The notes: generated by a model not told the origin, from the sequence alone. Counted from the stretch's first letter, positions 25,216-33,808 are shown. The stretch is DNA of 64,000 nt from Bacillota bacterium (GCA_023423045.1 JAFAGA010000022.1:52862-116861), one strand, 5' to 3'. Program-made: numbers and translations.

Positions 25216-25968
25216 TCATACCACACTCCTTAGAAGCGCGCCGGAGCTGTGGTAGGTCTTTCTCAGATTTTCCTCGTGGAATATCTCCTCCACAGGGCCG
25301 CTGGCAACTACGCGCAGATTAATCAGAGTCACCCAGTCGAAATAATCCGGCACTGTCTGCAAATCATGGTGGACCACCACCACGGTTTTATTCTGTTCCT
25401 TCAGTTCCTTCAGCAGCGCTACAATGGCGCGCTCTGTTTGGGCATCAACTCCCTTGAAGGGCTCATCCATGAAGTAAATCTCAGCCTCCTGTGCCAGAGC
25501 GCGGGCAAGAAATACCCGTTGCTGCTGGCCGCCGGAGAGCTGGCTGATCTGGCGGCCGGCATAATCCTGCATACCGACCTTTGCCAGTGTCTGCTTTGTC
25601 AATTCAATATCAGTCTTACGGGGGCGGCGAATCCATCCCAGCTTGCCATAGCGGCCCATCAGCACCACATCCTGCACCGTGGCCGGAAAGTCCCAGTCCA
25701 CGCTGCCGCTTTGAGGAACATAGCCGATGAGGTTTTTCAGAGTGCGCATATCACCGTTTCCATCCGTAAAGCGAACCGTTCCGGTGACGGGTTTTAAAAG
25801 ACCCAGCATGGCTTTAATTAATGTAGTCTTACCGGCACCGTTGGGACCCACCACAGCCATCAGCTTTCCTTTGGGAATTTTCAGGTCGACATCCCAGAGA
25901 ACCGGCTTGGAGTCATAGGCTACGGTCAAATCCTCTACCTCAACCACATAATTTTGTTGTTTTTCCAT
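25216..25968 (-). CDS. Metal ABC transporter ATPase
   Basis: A 250-residue ATPase. Walker A GPNGAGKTTL is near residue 38, the signature LSGGQQQRVFLARAL near 145, Walker B IYFMDEPFKGVD near 165, and the switch histidine in VVVHHDLQTVP near 200. This is the MntA/ZnuC type. GGAGG lies 7 nt before the ATG at 25968; the gene follows the binding-protein gene by 14 bp. Confidence 0.95.
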   Translation of the reverse strand: MEKQQNYVVEVEDLTVAYDSKPVLWDVDLKIPKGKLMAVVGPNGAGKTTLIKAMLGLLKPVTGTVRFTDGNGDMRTLKNLIGYVPQSGSVDWDFPATVQDVVLMGRYGKLGWIRRPRKTDIELTKQTLAKVGMQDYAGRQISQLSGGQQQRVFLARALAQEAEIYFMDEPFKGVDAQTERAIVALLKELKEQNKTVVVVHHDLQTVPDYFDWVTLINLRVVASGPVEEIFHEENLRKTYHSSGALLRSVV

Positions 25969-25982
25969 ATCCTTACCTCCAA

Positions 25983-26921
25983 TCATTTTAAGGCATCTAC
26001 AATCGTGTTAATATTGGCCTTGACGGTCAGAATGTAAGTATCCGCCTCAGAATTCGCATCGCCCAGGGAGTCCGAGTAAAGCTCACCGCCGATGGCAACG
26101 TCAAAATCCTTGGCTTTTACAGCAGCCTGCAAGGCCTCAATGGTTTTGGGCGGAACGGAGGATTCCACGAAGATGGCCTTGATCTGCCGTTCCACAATGA
26201 AATTAGCCAGCTCGCTCACATCGGCCGTGCCGGCCTCCGCGTCTGTGCTGATGCCCTGCAGCCCCCGCACTTCAAAGCCGTAGGCTTTACCGAAGTATTG
26301 GAACGCATCGTGGGCTGTGACCAGTACGCGCTGTGCTTCCGGCAACTCCGCAGCCCGATTGCGAAGGTATGTGTCTGTCTCATCCAGATCCTTCAGGTAA
26401 GCGGCCAGATTTGCCTCATAATCTTCTTTTCCGTCAGGGTCGGCCTGGGATAATCCGCCGGCTGCCGTTTTTGCGGCTTCCTTCCACAGGGAAACGTCAA
26501 ACCAGATATGGGGATCGTGAATAGAGCTGCCGTCCTCCCAGGCCAGAAGCTTGGATTCGTCCAAGCCTTCTTCGATACAGATGACGGTCGGACCCTGCCC
26601 GGACAGATTTTCAAAAATCTCGCCCATCTTTCCTTCCAGATGCAGACCGTTGTATACTACCACATCCGCTTTCTGCATCAGGGAAACATCTCCCGCACTG
26701 GCTTGGTATAAGTGCGGGTCAATGCCGGGCCCCATCAAACCGTTTACCGTAACCCGTCCGCCGCCGATTACCGCGGATAAATCCGCCAGCATGGTAGTGG
26801 TGGCGACAACATTCAATTTATCTTTTGAAGAGTTTGTGCTTACCGCCGGAGCAGAGCAGCCGGCAAACAATAATGTAAAAATCAGAACTGTGCCAATAAG
26901 GTATTTCATTTTATACTTCAT
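25983..26921 (-). CDS. Metal-binding lipoprotein of the ABC importer
   Basis: A 312-residue cluster A-I substrate-binding protein. The signal peptide ends with lipobox LFAGC. The metal-site residues follow the family pattern: His in GPGIDPHLYQAS, His in VTAHDAFQYFGKAYGF, Glu in FVESSVPPKTIEAL, Asp in ELYSDSLG. The absence of a His-rich loop favours manganese or iron over zinc (inference). GGAGG precedes the start. It sits between the repressor and the ATPase genes. Confidence 0.94.
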   Translation of the reverse strand: MKYKMKYLIGTVLIFTLLFAGCSAPAVSTNSSKDKLNVVATTTMLADLSAVIGGGRVTVNGLMGPGIDPHLYQASAGDVSLMQKADVVVYNGLHLEGKMGEIFENLSGQGPTVICIEEGLDESKLLAWEDGSSIHDPHIWFDVSLWKEAAKTAAGGLSQADPDGKEDYEANLAAYLKDLDETDTYLRNRAAELPEAQRVLVTAHDAFQYFGKAYGFEVRGLQGISTDAEAGTADVSELANFIVERQIKAIFVESSVPPKTIEALQAAVKAKDFDVAIGGELYSDSLGDANSEADTYILTVKANINTIVDALK

Positions 26922-26949
26922 AGGAAACCTCCTTAAAATATTTTTAGCA

Positions 26950-27606
26950 TTACAGCCCCTCTATTTCATCCACATAGATTTGACAGGCGGCTTTGTAGCT
27001 GATTTGAATCTGTTTTCCTTCCAAATCAAGAGTGAGCGGCCCTTCATATGCGGCAGCCTCTGTAATACGGATGGAATTTCCAATAGAAATTCCGTTTTCC
27101 TGCAAATAATCCAGCAATTCCTTTTCCTCTGTTACGCGCCTGATATGAGAGGCTGCGCCAACAGGAAGCAGGTTCAAGGTTTGCAGGGGGGTGCTGTCGA
27201 TCTGCCCGTCAGGATTAGGAATCGCGCTGCCGTGAGGGCAGTACGCCGGATAATTCAAAAATTTATCCAGGCGGGCAGTCAGGCGGGAGGGCGTGATATG
27301 CTCCAATAACTCCGCATCTTCGTGGGCCTCACTCCACGAATAACCCAGATGGCGCATCAGAAACACCTCCCAGAGACGGTGTCCGCGCACCAGTGAAATT
27401 GCGGCGCGCATTCCCTCTGTCGTTAAACGGGAGCCCTTGTAGGGTTCATAGTGAATAAGCCCTTCCCGCTTCAGCTTTCCAAGCATTTCCGTAACAGAGG
27501 CAGGAGCGATTTGCAGAGCCTCGGCAATCTGCTTATTGCTCACCAGTTCTTCCATGCCTCCAAGCTTATAGATGGACTTTAAGTAATCTTCCTTATTTGG
27601 TGTCAT
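26950..27606 (-). CDS. mntR: DtxR/MntR-family metal-dependent repressor
   Basis: A 218-residue repressor. The N-terminal winged helix (residues about 3-60, NKQIAEALQIAPASVTEMLG) is followed by the dimerisation/metal domain (about 65-140, RGHRLWEVFLMRHLGYSW, then EHITPSRLTARLDKFL) and a C-terminal FeoA/SH3-like domain (about 150-215). The length with FeoA domain is closer to IdeR/TroR/SloR than to short B. subtilis MntR. Located within the uptake operon, it should repress that operon through the palindrome at 27805-27820. Confidence 0.93.
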   Translation of the reverse strand: MTPNKEDYLKSIYKLGGMEELVSNKQIAEALQIAPASVTEMLGKLKREGLIHYEPYKGSRLTTEGMRAAISLVRGHRLWEVFLMRHLGYSWSEAHEDAELLEHITPSRLTARLDKFLNYPAYCPHGSAIPNPDGQIDSTPLQTLNLLPVGAASHIRRVTEEKELLDYLQENGISIGNSIRITEAAAYEGPLTLDLEGKQIQISYKAACQIYVDEIEGL

Positions 27607-27659
27607 TTTATTTTCCTCCGTTTTCCTTAAAAATGCTGTATGATATGAATAATCTTATT

Positions 27660-27773
27660 TTATAAACAGTATCCTGCGAATATCCTCATAAACATTCCGA
27701 TCAGCAGGACAAGGGCCGTTACGATTAAAGTAGGTATTTTTCTGCGAAAAAGCAGCTTCGTATAAGCATCCAT
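27660..27773 (-). CDS. 37-residue membrane peptide at the head of the metal-uptake operon
   Basis: A very short ORF: ATG at 27773, TAA at 27660. It has a perfect AGGAGGA ribosome site seven nt upstream. The product begins MDAYTKLLFRRKIPTLIVTA and continues as one hydrophobic helix ending AGYCL. A positively charged N-terminus followed by ~20 hydrophobic residues predicts a single-span membrane peptide. It lies between the operator and mntR (53 bp gap), so it should be induced under metal limitation with the transporter. Role unknown; a small modulator of the transporter is a reasonable guess. Confidence 0.72.
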   Translation of the reverse strand: MDAYTKLLFRRKIPTLIVTALVLLIGMFMRIFAGYCL

Positions 27774-27804
27774 GGTTTTATCCTCCTAAGTAATTTGTAT
27801 TTAA

Positions 27805-27820
27805 TTTAGGTATACCTAAA
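27805..27820. promoter_or_regulatory. DtxR/MntR-type operator
   Basis: TTTAGGTATACCTAAA is a perfect 16-bp palindrome of the TTAGG-N-CCTAA form used by DtxR/SloR/TroR repressors. It lies about 10 bp downstream of the -10 box of the metal operon promoter, over the expected transcription start. Confidence 0.85.
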
Positions 27821-27829
27821 CTTTATTAT

Positions 27830-27858
27830 ATTATATGCCTAAATAAAAGAGATTGCAA
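27830..27858 (-). promoter_or_regulatory. Promoter of the metal-uptake operon
   Basis: On the minus strand TTGCAA, 17 bp, TATAAT. The -10 box is consensus; the -35 box matches at four of six positions. The remaining 27859-28128 holds no further feature that I can support. Confidence 0.6.
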
Positions 27859-28128
27859 GTGGTTTTCATAAAATAATTGTAAAATTAATAGAGTTATCAG
27901 TTTATTTTGTTAGAGGCGGGAAATAATGTTACCCTTGACTAATTTATGATGCTGAATAGAAAGTGTTACTCAGTGAATGATGCACCGGGCCGTATCCATC
28001 CTTCAAAGCCGGCAAATTTGCAGAGGTGGTGAGAAAAATTATCGCATCGGCTCTTTTTGTGGCTTGGCATTGACGTATATTGATTAAGCCATCGGAATAG
28101 GATAATACAAAAATGATGGAGCAGACCG

Positions 28129-29295
28129 ATGGCGAAAAAGCAGAAAATTCAGATCATAGTGTATTGCGAGGACTACGAGCAGCGCCGGCAAACCATAGAG
28201 AGGCTGGGAGAGATTAAGTACCGGCTCCCGATGATCGGTGCCTGTGTTATGGAGATAGAGGAGGATTTGCTGGACAGCATCAAATCATTGGGGGGAACCG
28301 TAAGCTATGAATTGGATTCCCATATCACGGCGCAGATGAACCGGGTCGGAGATATTATTGAGAGCAGGTGGGCTCATGAACACGGATATTTTGGCCGGGG
28401 AGTGGGCGTGGCTATAGTGGATACGGGGATCGCATTACATAAGGACTTTGTCGAAGGAGGCAACCGGGTGGTCGGCTTTGCGGATTTTATTAGCCGCAGA
28501 ACGGAGCCCTATGACGACAACGGACATGGGACTCACGTGGCCGGGATCGTCGGAGGAAACGGTTTTTCCTCGAAAGGGAAATATAGGGGCATTGCTCCTG
28601 AATGTAATTTTATTGGAGTCAAGGTTCTGGATAAAAGGGGGGACGGCAATATCTCCGATGTGCTTGCCGGACTTCAGTGGATTATAGATAATAAGAGGAA
28701 ATATAATATCAGGGTAGTGAATATATCCGTAGGAACCTCCGCAAAGGATAGCCTGGATGAGAACTCCCTTCTCGTCCAGGGAGTGAATGCGGTATGGGAC
28801 AGCGGAATAGTAGTAGTCGTAGCTGCCGGAAACAATGGCCCCGGACCCATGTCCATCTCCACGCCCGGTATCAGCAGAAAGGTAATAACGGTGGGTTCCT
28901 CCGATGATAATGTGGCGGTGGAGGTATACGGCAGCGGGCGTTCCAAGGACTATTCCGGCCGGGGGCCGACTCCCTTTTGCATTAAAAAACCGGATATTGT
29001 TGCGCCAGGCTCCAATATCATATCCTGTAATATCAGCCGTTATCCTCCGAGAACAAAAGGGGGCGAGGTTCGTTATTCCTCCATGGATTCTCCGATGATG
29101 TATACGATTAAGAGCGGCACTTCCATGGCGACGCCGGTGGTGACGGGAGCGATTGCCCTGCTCTTGGGGGCCCATCCTCAGCTTTCCAACCGTGAGGTGA
29201 AGCTGCGGATGCGCAATTGTGCGGTCAATCTTGGACAGCGCTGGGAAAAGCAGGGTTGGGGATTGCTGAATGTGCGCAAGCTTTTGGAGCAATGA
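28129..29295 (+). CDS. Subtilisin-like serine protease without signal peptide (S8 family)
   Basis: A 388-residue protease. The catalytic triad is Asp98 (AIVDTGIALH), His133 (NGHGTHVAGI) and Ser332 (SGTSMATPVV); the oxyanion Asn lies in VVAAGNNGPG. The first ~85 residues act as a short pro-region. There is no secretion signal, so it resembles intracellular subtilisins (IspA type) or germination-type CspB proteases, although CspB is longer. GGAG precedes the ATG. It stands alone and ends in a cluster of small hairpins. Confidence 0.94.
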   Translation: MAKKQKIQIIVYCEDYEQRRQTIERLGEIKYRLPMIGACVMEIEEDLLDSIKSLGGTVSYELDSHITAQMNRVGDIIESRWAHEHGYFGRGVGVAIVDTGIALHKDFVEGGNRVVGFADFISRRTEPYDDNGHGTHVAGIVGGNGFSSKGKYRGIAPECNFIGVKVLDKRGDGNISDVLAGLQWIIDNKRKYNIRVVNISVGTSAKDSLDENSLLVQGVNAVWDSGIVVVVAAGNNGPGPMSISTPGISRKVITVGSSDDNVAVEVYGSGRSKDYSGRGPTPFCIKKPDIVAPGSNIISCNISRYPPRTKGGEVRYSSMDSPMMYTIKSGTSMATPVVTGAIALLLGAHPQLSNREVKLRMRNCAVNLGQRWEKQGWGLLNVRKLLEQ

Positions 29296-29315
29296 TAAAA
29301 TCAGCATTCAAAATA

Positions 29316-29366
29316 AAGAGTCCGCTTGCGGACTCTTGCGCTGCCGCGCAGTTGCCTTTAGGCAAC
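29316..29366. terminator. Two small hairpins after the protease gene
   Basis: AAGAGTCCGC/GCGGACTCTT (29316-29337) is followed by GTTGCC/GGCAAC (29351-29366). The first is a strong stem but lacks a T-run; together they could stop transcription of the protease gene. Confidence 0.5.
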
Positions 29367-29386
29367 AACTTTTCTATACGATAAAA

Positions 29387-29424
29387 GACATCTTGAAATG
29401 AGTGTAACATACCATCCAAGATGC
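29387..29424 (-). terminator. Terminator of the PadR/HAAS operon
   Basis: Read on the minus strand, CATCTTG pairs with CAAGATG, extended by an imperfect inner stem, and is followed by TCTTTTAT. It lies ~30 bp after the stop at 29453. Confidence 0.6.
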
Positions 29425-29452
29425 CTTTATGATTTACTGATTTTTGCTTTAT

Positions 29453-30514
29453 TTATTTTTCGCGGCTTCTTTGCTTTGCCACAAAATTATAAAAGAAATC
29501 AAAGCCATTGCCGTATTTTAAAGCCTTAAAGATAATAAATAAGGTTTCCAGAATATAGATAATTATTAAAATGATGACAAAATTAGAGGTTATCACATTC
29601 CAGACATTGGAGGGCCTCCCCATGCCGGATTGGAAGATGGCATTGAGCCCTTCTCCAAACTCTGAATTCCAGATATCGAAGCCGGTAAATATAATAATGG
29701 TCAAAACCATGCTGATTGTATTGATTATGAAGACAAATACCGCATAGGGAATGGAGTAATTACGATCGATCAGCTCCCAGACATTCTTAAGCAGACCAAG
29801 GCCCATAATAATCAAAAAAAGAGGAAGTACATTCTTAAGTGTATCCAGGTTAAAAACCGGAATAGCGGTAAGTGTATCTTTAAAATAGTAGATACTGATC
29901 AGCTGCGGAGCCGAGGTAAACAATATAATACAAAGCACCGTGAATATAATGCCTGCAATCGGTTCTCCGATGGATATTCTCGCTTCCTTCACTGGTACCG
30001 GAGGGAGGGAATCCACATCCCAGTCCGGGAGCAGTTCTTTCATGTTCAGGCCATTTCTCTCAAAGATTGCAAAAAGCAGAGTAACAAAGCCGAAGGCGGA
30101 TATGGCACTGCTAAACATGTTTCCAAGCCAGGTGCCGATATAAGAGTACCATATATTGGGAAAGGAAGTGACAAGGTCCAGTATGGTGGCAATGCTTATG
30201 CCGAACAGGACTGCTCCCAATACGATTTTTAGTACGAACAGGTAAGCAGGAAAAATCTCAGGACGGATTAGGTATCTGGAGGAATCCCGGTACTTTTCCG
30301 ATAGCTCCTGAGGGTTGCCAAGTTCCTTCAGCACACTGCTCAAATCTTCTTTGGAAGCAGGCTCACCGGGCCTTTTTGTTTCAAGCATATCATAGATTAA
30401 AGTTTTTAATTCATTTTCAATGTCTTTCTTATTCTGAGGTGATATATGCTTTGCCACCTGGTAAATATAACGGTCAATTCTATCTTCAATATAGTCGAAG
30501 TCATGCTTCTTCAT
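29453..30514 (-). CDS. HAAS-domain membrane protein paired with PadR
   Basis: A 353-residue membrane protein. The first ~85 residues form a helical cytoplasmic HAAS-type domain (IDRYIYQVAKHISPQNKKDI, then LKELGNPQELSEKYRD), as in DUF1700-like proteins. About six membrane segments follow from residue 95. Such proteins are encoded with PadR regulators and are thought to be partners of the regulator. The start at 30514 uses GGAGG with 9-nt spacing; it overlaps the padR end by 14 bp. The specific function is unknown. Confidence 0.85.
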   Translation of the reverse strand: MKKHDFDYIEDRIDRYIYQVAKHISPQNKKDIENELKTLIYDMLETKRPGEPASKEDLSSVLKELGNPQELSEKYRDSSRYLIRPEIFPAYLFVLKIVLGAVLFGISIATILDLVTSFPNIWYSYIGTWLGNMFSSAISAFGFVTLLFAIFERNGLNMKELLPDWDVDSLPPVPVKEARISIGEPIAGIIFTVLCIILFTSAPQLISIYYFKDTLTAIPVFNLDTLKNVLPLFLIIMGLGLLKNVWELIDRNYSIPYAVFVFIINTISMVLTIIIFTGFDIWNSEFGEGLNAIFQSGMGRPSNVWNVITSNFVIILIIIYILETLFIIFKALKYGNGFDFFYNFVAKQRSREK

Positions 30515-30857
30515 TCGGCTCATCCTCCTTCATTAAATGACTCATGGTCGTCACCATATGATCCCATTCCAGCTTTAATTGTTGACATACTTCCTGACCC
30601 AATCCGGTCAGCATGTAGTATTTCCGGGGTTTTGCTCCTGAGGTTTCCCATTCGCTCCTTAGCAATTCCTGCTTCTCCAACCTTCGCAGCAGGGGGTACA
30701 GGGTGTTCGCTTCTATGGATATATTGTTCTCACTCAGATCTTGAACCAGAGAATAACCATAGGTGGGGGAGGAGAGCCGGCACAGGACGCTTAGAACAAT
30801 GGTTCCCCGCCTTAGCTCCAGCAGTAGTCCCGATAATATTTCATCCTTCTTAGACAT
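30501..30857 (-). CDS. PadR-family transcriptional regulator
   Basis: A 118-residue regulator. The winged helix is clear: RRGTIVLSVLCRLSSPTYGY, SLVQDLSENNISIEANTLYP and LLRRLEKQELLRSEWE, followed by a dimerisation helix. AAGGAGG lies 5 nt before the ATG at 30857; a longer open frame upstream crosses the promoter and is rejected. It is first in a two-gene operon with the HAAS membrane protein and probably autoregulates. Confidence 0.94.
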   Translation of the reverse strand: MSKKDEILSGLLLELRRGTIVLSVLCRLSSPTYGYSLVQDLSENNISIEANTLYPLLRRLEKQELLRSEWETSGAKPRKYYMLTGLGQEVCQQLKLEWDHMVTTMSHLMKEDEPNEEA

Positions 30858-30905
30858 GATAACCTCCTTTTTTATTAATGTGTAGTATCGTTTACTGTTA
30901 ATTAT

Positions 30906-30935
30906 ATTATACTGTGTGATACACAATAATGTCAA
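30906..30935 (-). promoter_or_regulatory. Promoter of the PadR operon with an embedded palindrome
   Basis: On the minus strand TTGACA, 18 bp, TATAAT. The spacer contains TGTGTATCACACA, an inverted repeat that could be the PadR site. Confidence 0.75.
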
Positions 30936-31069
30936 TAATAAATTAATAAGAAAATTAAAATAAGTTTAAAAATAATACAGTAAAAAACTTCAATATATTA
31001 TAGTTATCCTGGCATAATGAGAATTTCTGGTATAAAACTAAGTTTGTTTAATTAATTTACAAATTAATA

Positions 31070-31098
31070 TTGTAATATTAAAAAAAAGGATTTATAAT
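31070..31098 (+). promoter_or_regulatory. Possible xylA promoter
   Basis: TTGTAA, 17 bp, TATAAT. The -10 is consensus and the -35 weak. A hairpin (GCAGG...CCTGC around 31130-31155) lies in the ~100-nt leader. The rest of 30936-31198 is AT-rich, and I see no catabolite-repression site in it. Confidence 0.45.
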
Positions 31099-31198
31099 AA
31101 GTAGTGAAACAGGGTTCTCTGTTTTCAGGCAGGGAAGGGAAGAACTTTCCTGCTCCAAACATAATAAAAATGTAATGATATAAAAGGAGGATATTGAG

Positions 31199-32515
31199 AT
31201 GTCATATTTTCAGGTAGGCAGGATTGAGTATGAAGGGCCGCAGAGCAGGAACCCGCTTTCCTTCAAATATTATAATCCTGAAGAAGTGGTTATGGGTAAG
31301 ACAATGAAGGAGCAGCTTCGTTTTGCCATGTCATATTGGCACACCTTTACCTATATGGGTAATGATCCCTTTGGTACGGCTACGATGTATCGTGATTGGG
31401 ATGATACGGACCAGGCGATGGAAAAAGCGAAGGAGAGGGTACATGCCGCATTTGAATTCATGGATAAAATGCAGATACCTTTCTTCTGCTTCCATGATCA
31501 GGACATTGCTCCCAGGGCAGCAACTCTGGAGGAGACAAACCGTAGATTGGATGAGATTGTGGCAGTGATCAAGGAAGAGATGGCCCGCACCGGCATCAAG
31601 TGCCTATGGGGCACCACCAATGCCTTCGGCGACGACAGATTCGTTCATGGCGCATCCACTTCCTGCAATGCGAGTGTGTTTGCATATACCGCCGCACAGA
31701 TTAAGAAGGCCATGGAGATTACCAAGGAATTGGGCGGTGTTAACTATGTATTCTGGGGCGGACGTGAGGGCTATGAGACTCTGCTGAATACGGATACCGG
31801 TCTGGAGCTGGATAACCTTGCCAGATTACTTCAGATGGCAGTGGATTATGCAGCGGAAATCGGTTTTACCGGTCAGCTTTTAATCGAGCCTAAGCCGAAG
31901 GAGCCCACCAAGCATCAGTATGATTTTGATTCGGCTGCCGTGCTTTCTTTCTTAAGAAAATACAATCTGCAGGATCATTTCAAATTAAACATCGAAGCAA
32001 ACCATGCAACCCTGGCACAGCATACCTTCCAGCATGAGTTGAATATGTCCAGAATCAACGGTGCGCTTGGCAGTGTGGATGCGAATATCGGAGATCCGAT
32101 GCTGGGATGGGATACGGACCAGTTCCCGACCAATGTGTATGATACCACCATGGCAATGTATGAAATTCTGCTGGACGGAGGCTTTACCAAGGGCGGCTTG
32201 AATTTTGACTCCAAGGTTCGCCGTGCATCCTTCGAGGATGATGATTTATTCTATGCTTATATTGCAGGCATGGATACCTTTGCCAAGGGTCTGAAGGTTG
32301 CTGCAAAGCTTCTGGAAGACGGTGTGTTTGAAAAGTTCAAGGCAGAGCGGTATGCCAGCTATAAGGAAGGGATCGGCAAGGAGATCGTAGAAGGTAAGGT
32401 TGGTTTCAAGGAATTAGAAGTATATGCGCTGAAGCATGGAACCACTCCGAACAAATCAGGAAGACAGGAGCTGCTTGAGAGTATCCTGAATCAATATATT
32501 TTTGAGACAAAATAA
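31199..32515 (+). CDS. xylA: Xylose isomerase
   Basis: Converts D-xylose to D-xylulose (and glucose to fructose) with two divalent metal ions. The 438-residue length is that of class II enzymes. The active-site segments are FFCFHDQDIAP, NYVFWGGREGYETLLNTD, LLIEPKPKEPTKHQYDFD and FKLNIEANHATLAQHTFQHE, carrying the metal-binding Glu, His and Asp residues, followed by GSVDANIGDPMLGWDTDQFP. AAGGAGG lies upstream. It is transcribed alone here, without xylulokinase or xylose transport genes. Confidence 0.98.
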   Translation: MSYFQVGRIEYEGPQSRNPLSFKYYNPEEVVMGKTMKEQLRFAMSYWHTFTYMGNDPFGTATMYRDWDDTDQAMEKAKERVHAAFEFMDKMQIPFFCFHDQDIAPRAATLEETNRRLDEIVAVIKEEMARTGIKCLWGTTNAFGDDRFVHGASTSCNASVFAYTAAQIKKAMEITKELGGVNYVFWGGREGYETLLNTDTGLELDNLARLLQMAVDYAAEIGFTGQLLIEPKPKEPTKHQYDFDSAAVLSFLRKYNLQDHFKLNIEANHATLAQHTFQHELNMSRINGALGSVDANIGDPMLGWDTDQFPTNVYDTTMAMYEILLDGGFTKGGLNFDSKVRRASFEDDDLFYAYIAGMDTFAKGLKVAAKLLEDGVFEKFKAERYASYKEGIGKEIVEGKVGFKELEVYALKHGTTPNKSGRQELLESILNQYIFETK

Positions 32516-32571
32516 GAGATTTTACCGCCATAGAGCGTCAATATGTGAATTAATGTAAGGAACTTTATGCA

Positions 32572-32626
32572 AAACGGACTTCCGGATGAGATCGATTGAG
32601 ATTTCATCCGGAAGTCCGTTTTCATT
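32572..32626 (+). terminator. Terminator of xylA
   Basis: AACGGACTTCCGGATGA pairs with TCATCCGGAAGTCCGTT around a 14-nt loop and runs into TTTTC. A long and nearly perfect stem. Confidence 0.9.
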
Positions 32627-32686
32627 CTTGATCCGTAAACGGCAATTAATTTATGAGAGTATTACCGGAGGATCAGGCGCTTACTG

Positions 32687-33202
32687 TTAGTCCAGCACAA
32701 GGGAAGGAGCGGCATATACCCGAGCCTTCATCTCATTATCCAGCATATATAAGCCCTTAGGATCACCGGCGAATAAATCGTACTTCTTTACATTGTCATC
32801 GGCATTCTTCTCTTCCTCGCCCTGCTCCTTGATGAACCAGTCCAGGAACTGCATCGTGCGGAAATCCTTAACACGGTAAGCTGCCTCATAGATATTGTTG
32901 ATGGAGGCTGTTACGAACTGTTCATGTTCATAGGCAAGCACCAGGGGATCGCGGAAGCTCTCATAGGTCTTGTCGGGTGCTGCAATCTCAGCTAATTTAA
33001 CCAGTTCACCGTTGTTTAACAGATATTGGCGGAAAAGAAGGGCATGATCCCTTTCTTCCTGCATCTGTATGAAGAACCAATTCTCAAAGCCGTTGAGGCT
33101 CTGATCTGCATAATAATTGGCCATATCCATATAAAGATAGGCAGAGTAGAATTCTTTTGTGATTTGTTCGTTCAGTAATTGGGTTACTTCCTTATTCAGC
33201 AT
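32687..33202 (-). CDS. ftnA: Non-heme ferritin
   Basis: A 171-residue iron-storage protein that oxidises and stores Fe(II). The ferroxidase ligands follow the family pattern: Glu in ITKEFYSAYLYMDMA, then QMQEERDHALLFRQYLLNNG with the E-x-x-H pair, then LDWFIKEQGEEEKNADD. No heme Met of bacterioferritin is apparent. It lies next to ferredoxin and rubredoxin genes, a redox/iron neighbourhood. Confidence 0.95.
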   Translation of the reverse strand: MLNKEVTQLLNEQITKEFYSAYLYMDMANYYADQSLNGFENWFFIQMQEERDHALLFRQYLLNNGELVKLAEIAAPDKTYESFRDPLVLAYEHEQFVTASINNIYEAAYRVKDFRTMQFLDWFIKEQGEEEKNADDNVKKYDLFAGDPKGLYMLDNEMKARVYAAPSLVLD

Positions 33203-33234
33203 ATTATATCATCCTTTCTTATGTTTCTTTTTTG

Positions 33235-33426
33235 CTATTCTTCAATCATAATTACAGAGACAGGACAACTGTCCTCTGCTTCTTTTGCGGCTTCCTCGGC
33301 ATCGGCAGGAACCGGAGAGGTATATACCTCAGCAAGCCCTTCCGCATCCATGCGAAATACAGCAGGGCAGGTATCAGAACACAGCCCGCAGCCGATACAT
33401 CCATTGCGCTCAACATATGCCTTCAT
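33235..33426 (-). CDS. [4Fe-4S] ferredoxin
   Basis: A 63-residue small electron carrier with one [4Fe-4S] cluster. The motif CIGCGLCSDTCP near residue 10 supplies three or four cysteines, and the SCPVSVI motif near the C-terminus the last. Acidic residues dominate between them. The start at 33426 follows GGAGG with 6-nt spacing. It lies 32 bp upstream of the ferritin gene on the same strand, so the two may be co-transcribed. Confidence 0.93.
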   Translation of the reverse strand: MKAYVERNGCIGCGLCSDTCPAVFRMDAEGLAEVYTSPVPADAEEAAKEAEDSCPVSVIMIEE

Positions 33427-33486
33427 AAAATACCTCCGTTTCATTACATTCATAGAATATCAGGCGGCCTTGCGGTATTTTTTATT

Positions 33487-33501
33487 CCATAGGAAAGTTC
33501 T
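33487..33501 (+). repeat. 15-bp direct repeat, copy 1
   Basis: CCATAGGAAAGTTCT occurs here and again at 34085-34099, on either side of the rubredoxin gene. Copy 2 is part of a hairpin. Confidence 0.6.
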
Positions 33502-33736
33502 CAGGATTATATATTTTACCATGGGCTTTTGCCTTTTATAATCTGCACTTCCATTATAGCATAATACTTCCATTTTGTAAGGGGAAATATTCATAATGTT
33601 TTTAGGAAAGAATAATTGTGGGTTAAAACTGTTGCTAAATTATATCAATGATTCTGGTAAGATTTACTTTTATTCTTGAGATTTAATATGAATTATGATA
33701 TGATTTCATTGTGTATTCAGCTTATGATTTTATATC

Positions 33737-33808
33737 AGCGCCGACCGAAGGGAGTGCGCATCCTGCCGCGAAGCGGCATACCATAAGCACTTATGTTTAT
33801 GGTATAAT
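33737..33808 (+). repeat. Palindromic dispersed repeat, copy A
   Basis: The unit reads AGCGCCG, spacer, CGCATCCTG, a CCGC-GAA-GCGG hairpin, then CCATAAGCA and TTATGG arms of a second hairpin. The same order occurs in reverse orientation at 43968-44046. It lies in the otherwise gene-free 33540-33873 stretch before rubredoxin. Confidence 0.7.

Noticed and set aside
28435..29307. 290-codon open frame on the minus strand opposite the subtilase
   Set aside because: The plus-strand frame carries the complete catalytic triad; the opposite frame has no ribosome site and no domain.
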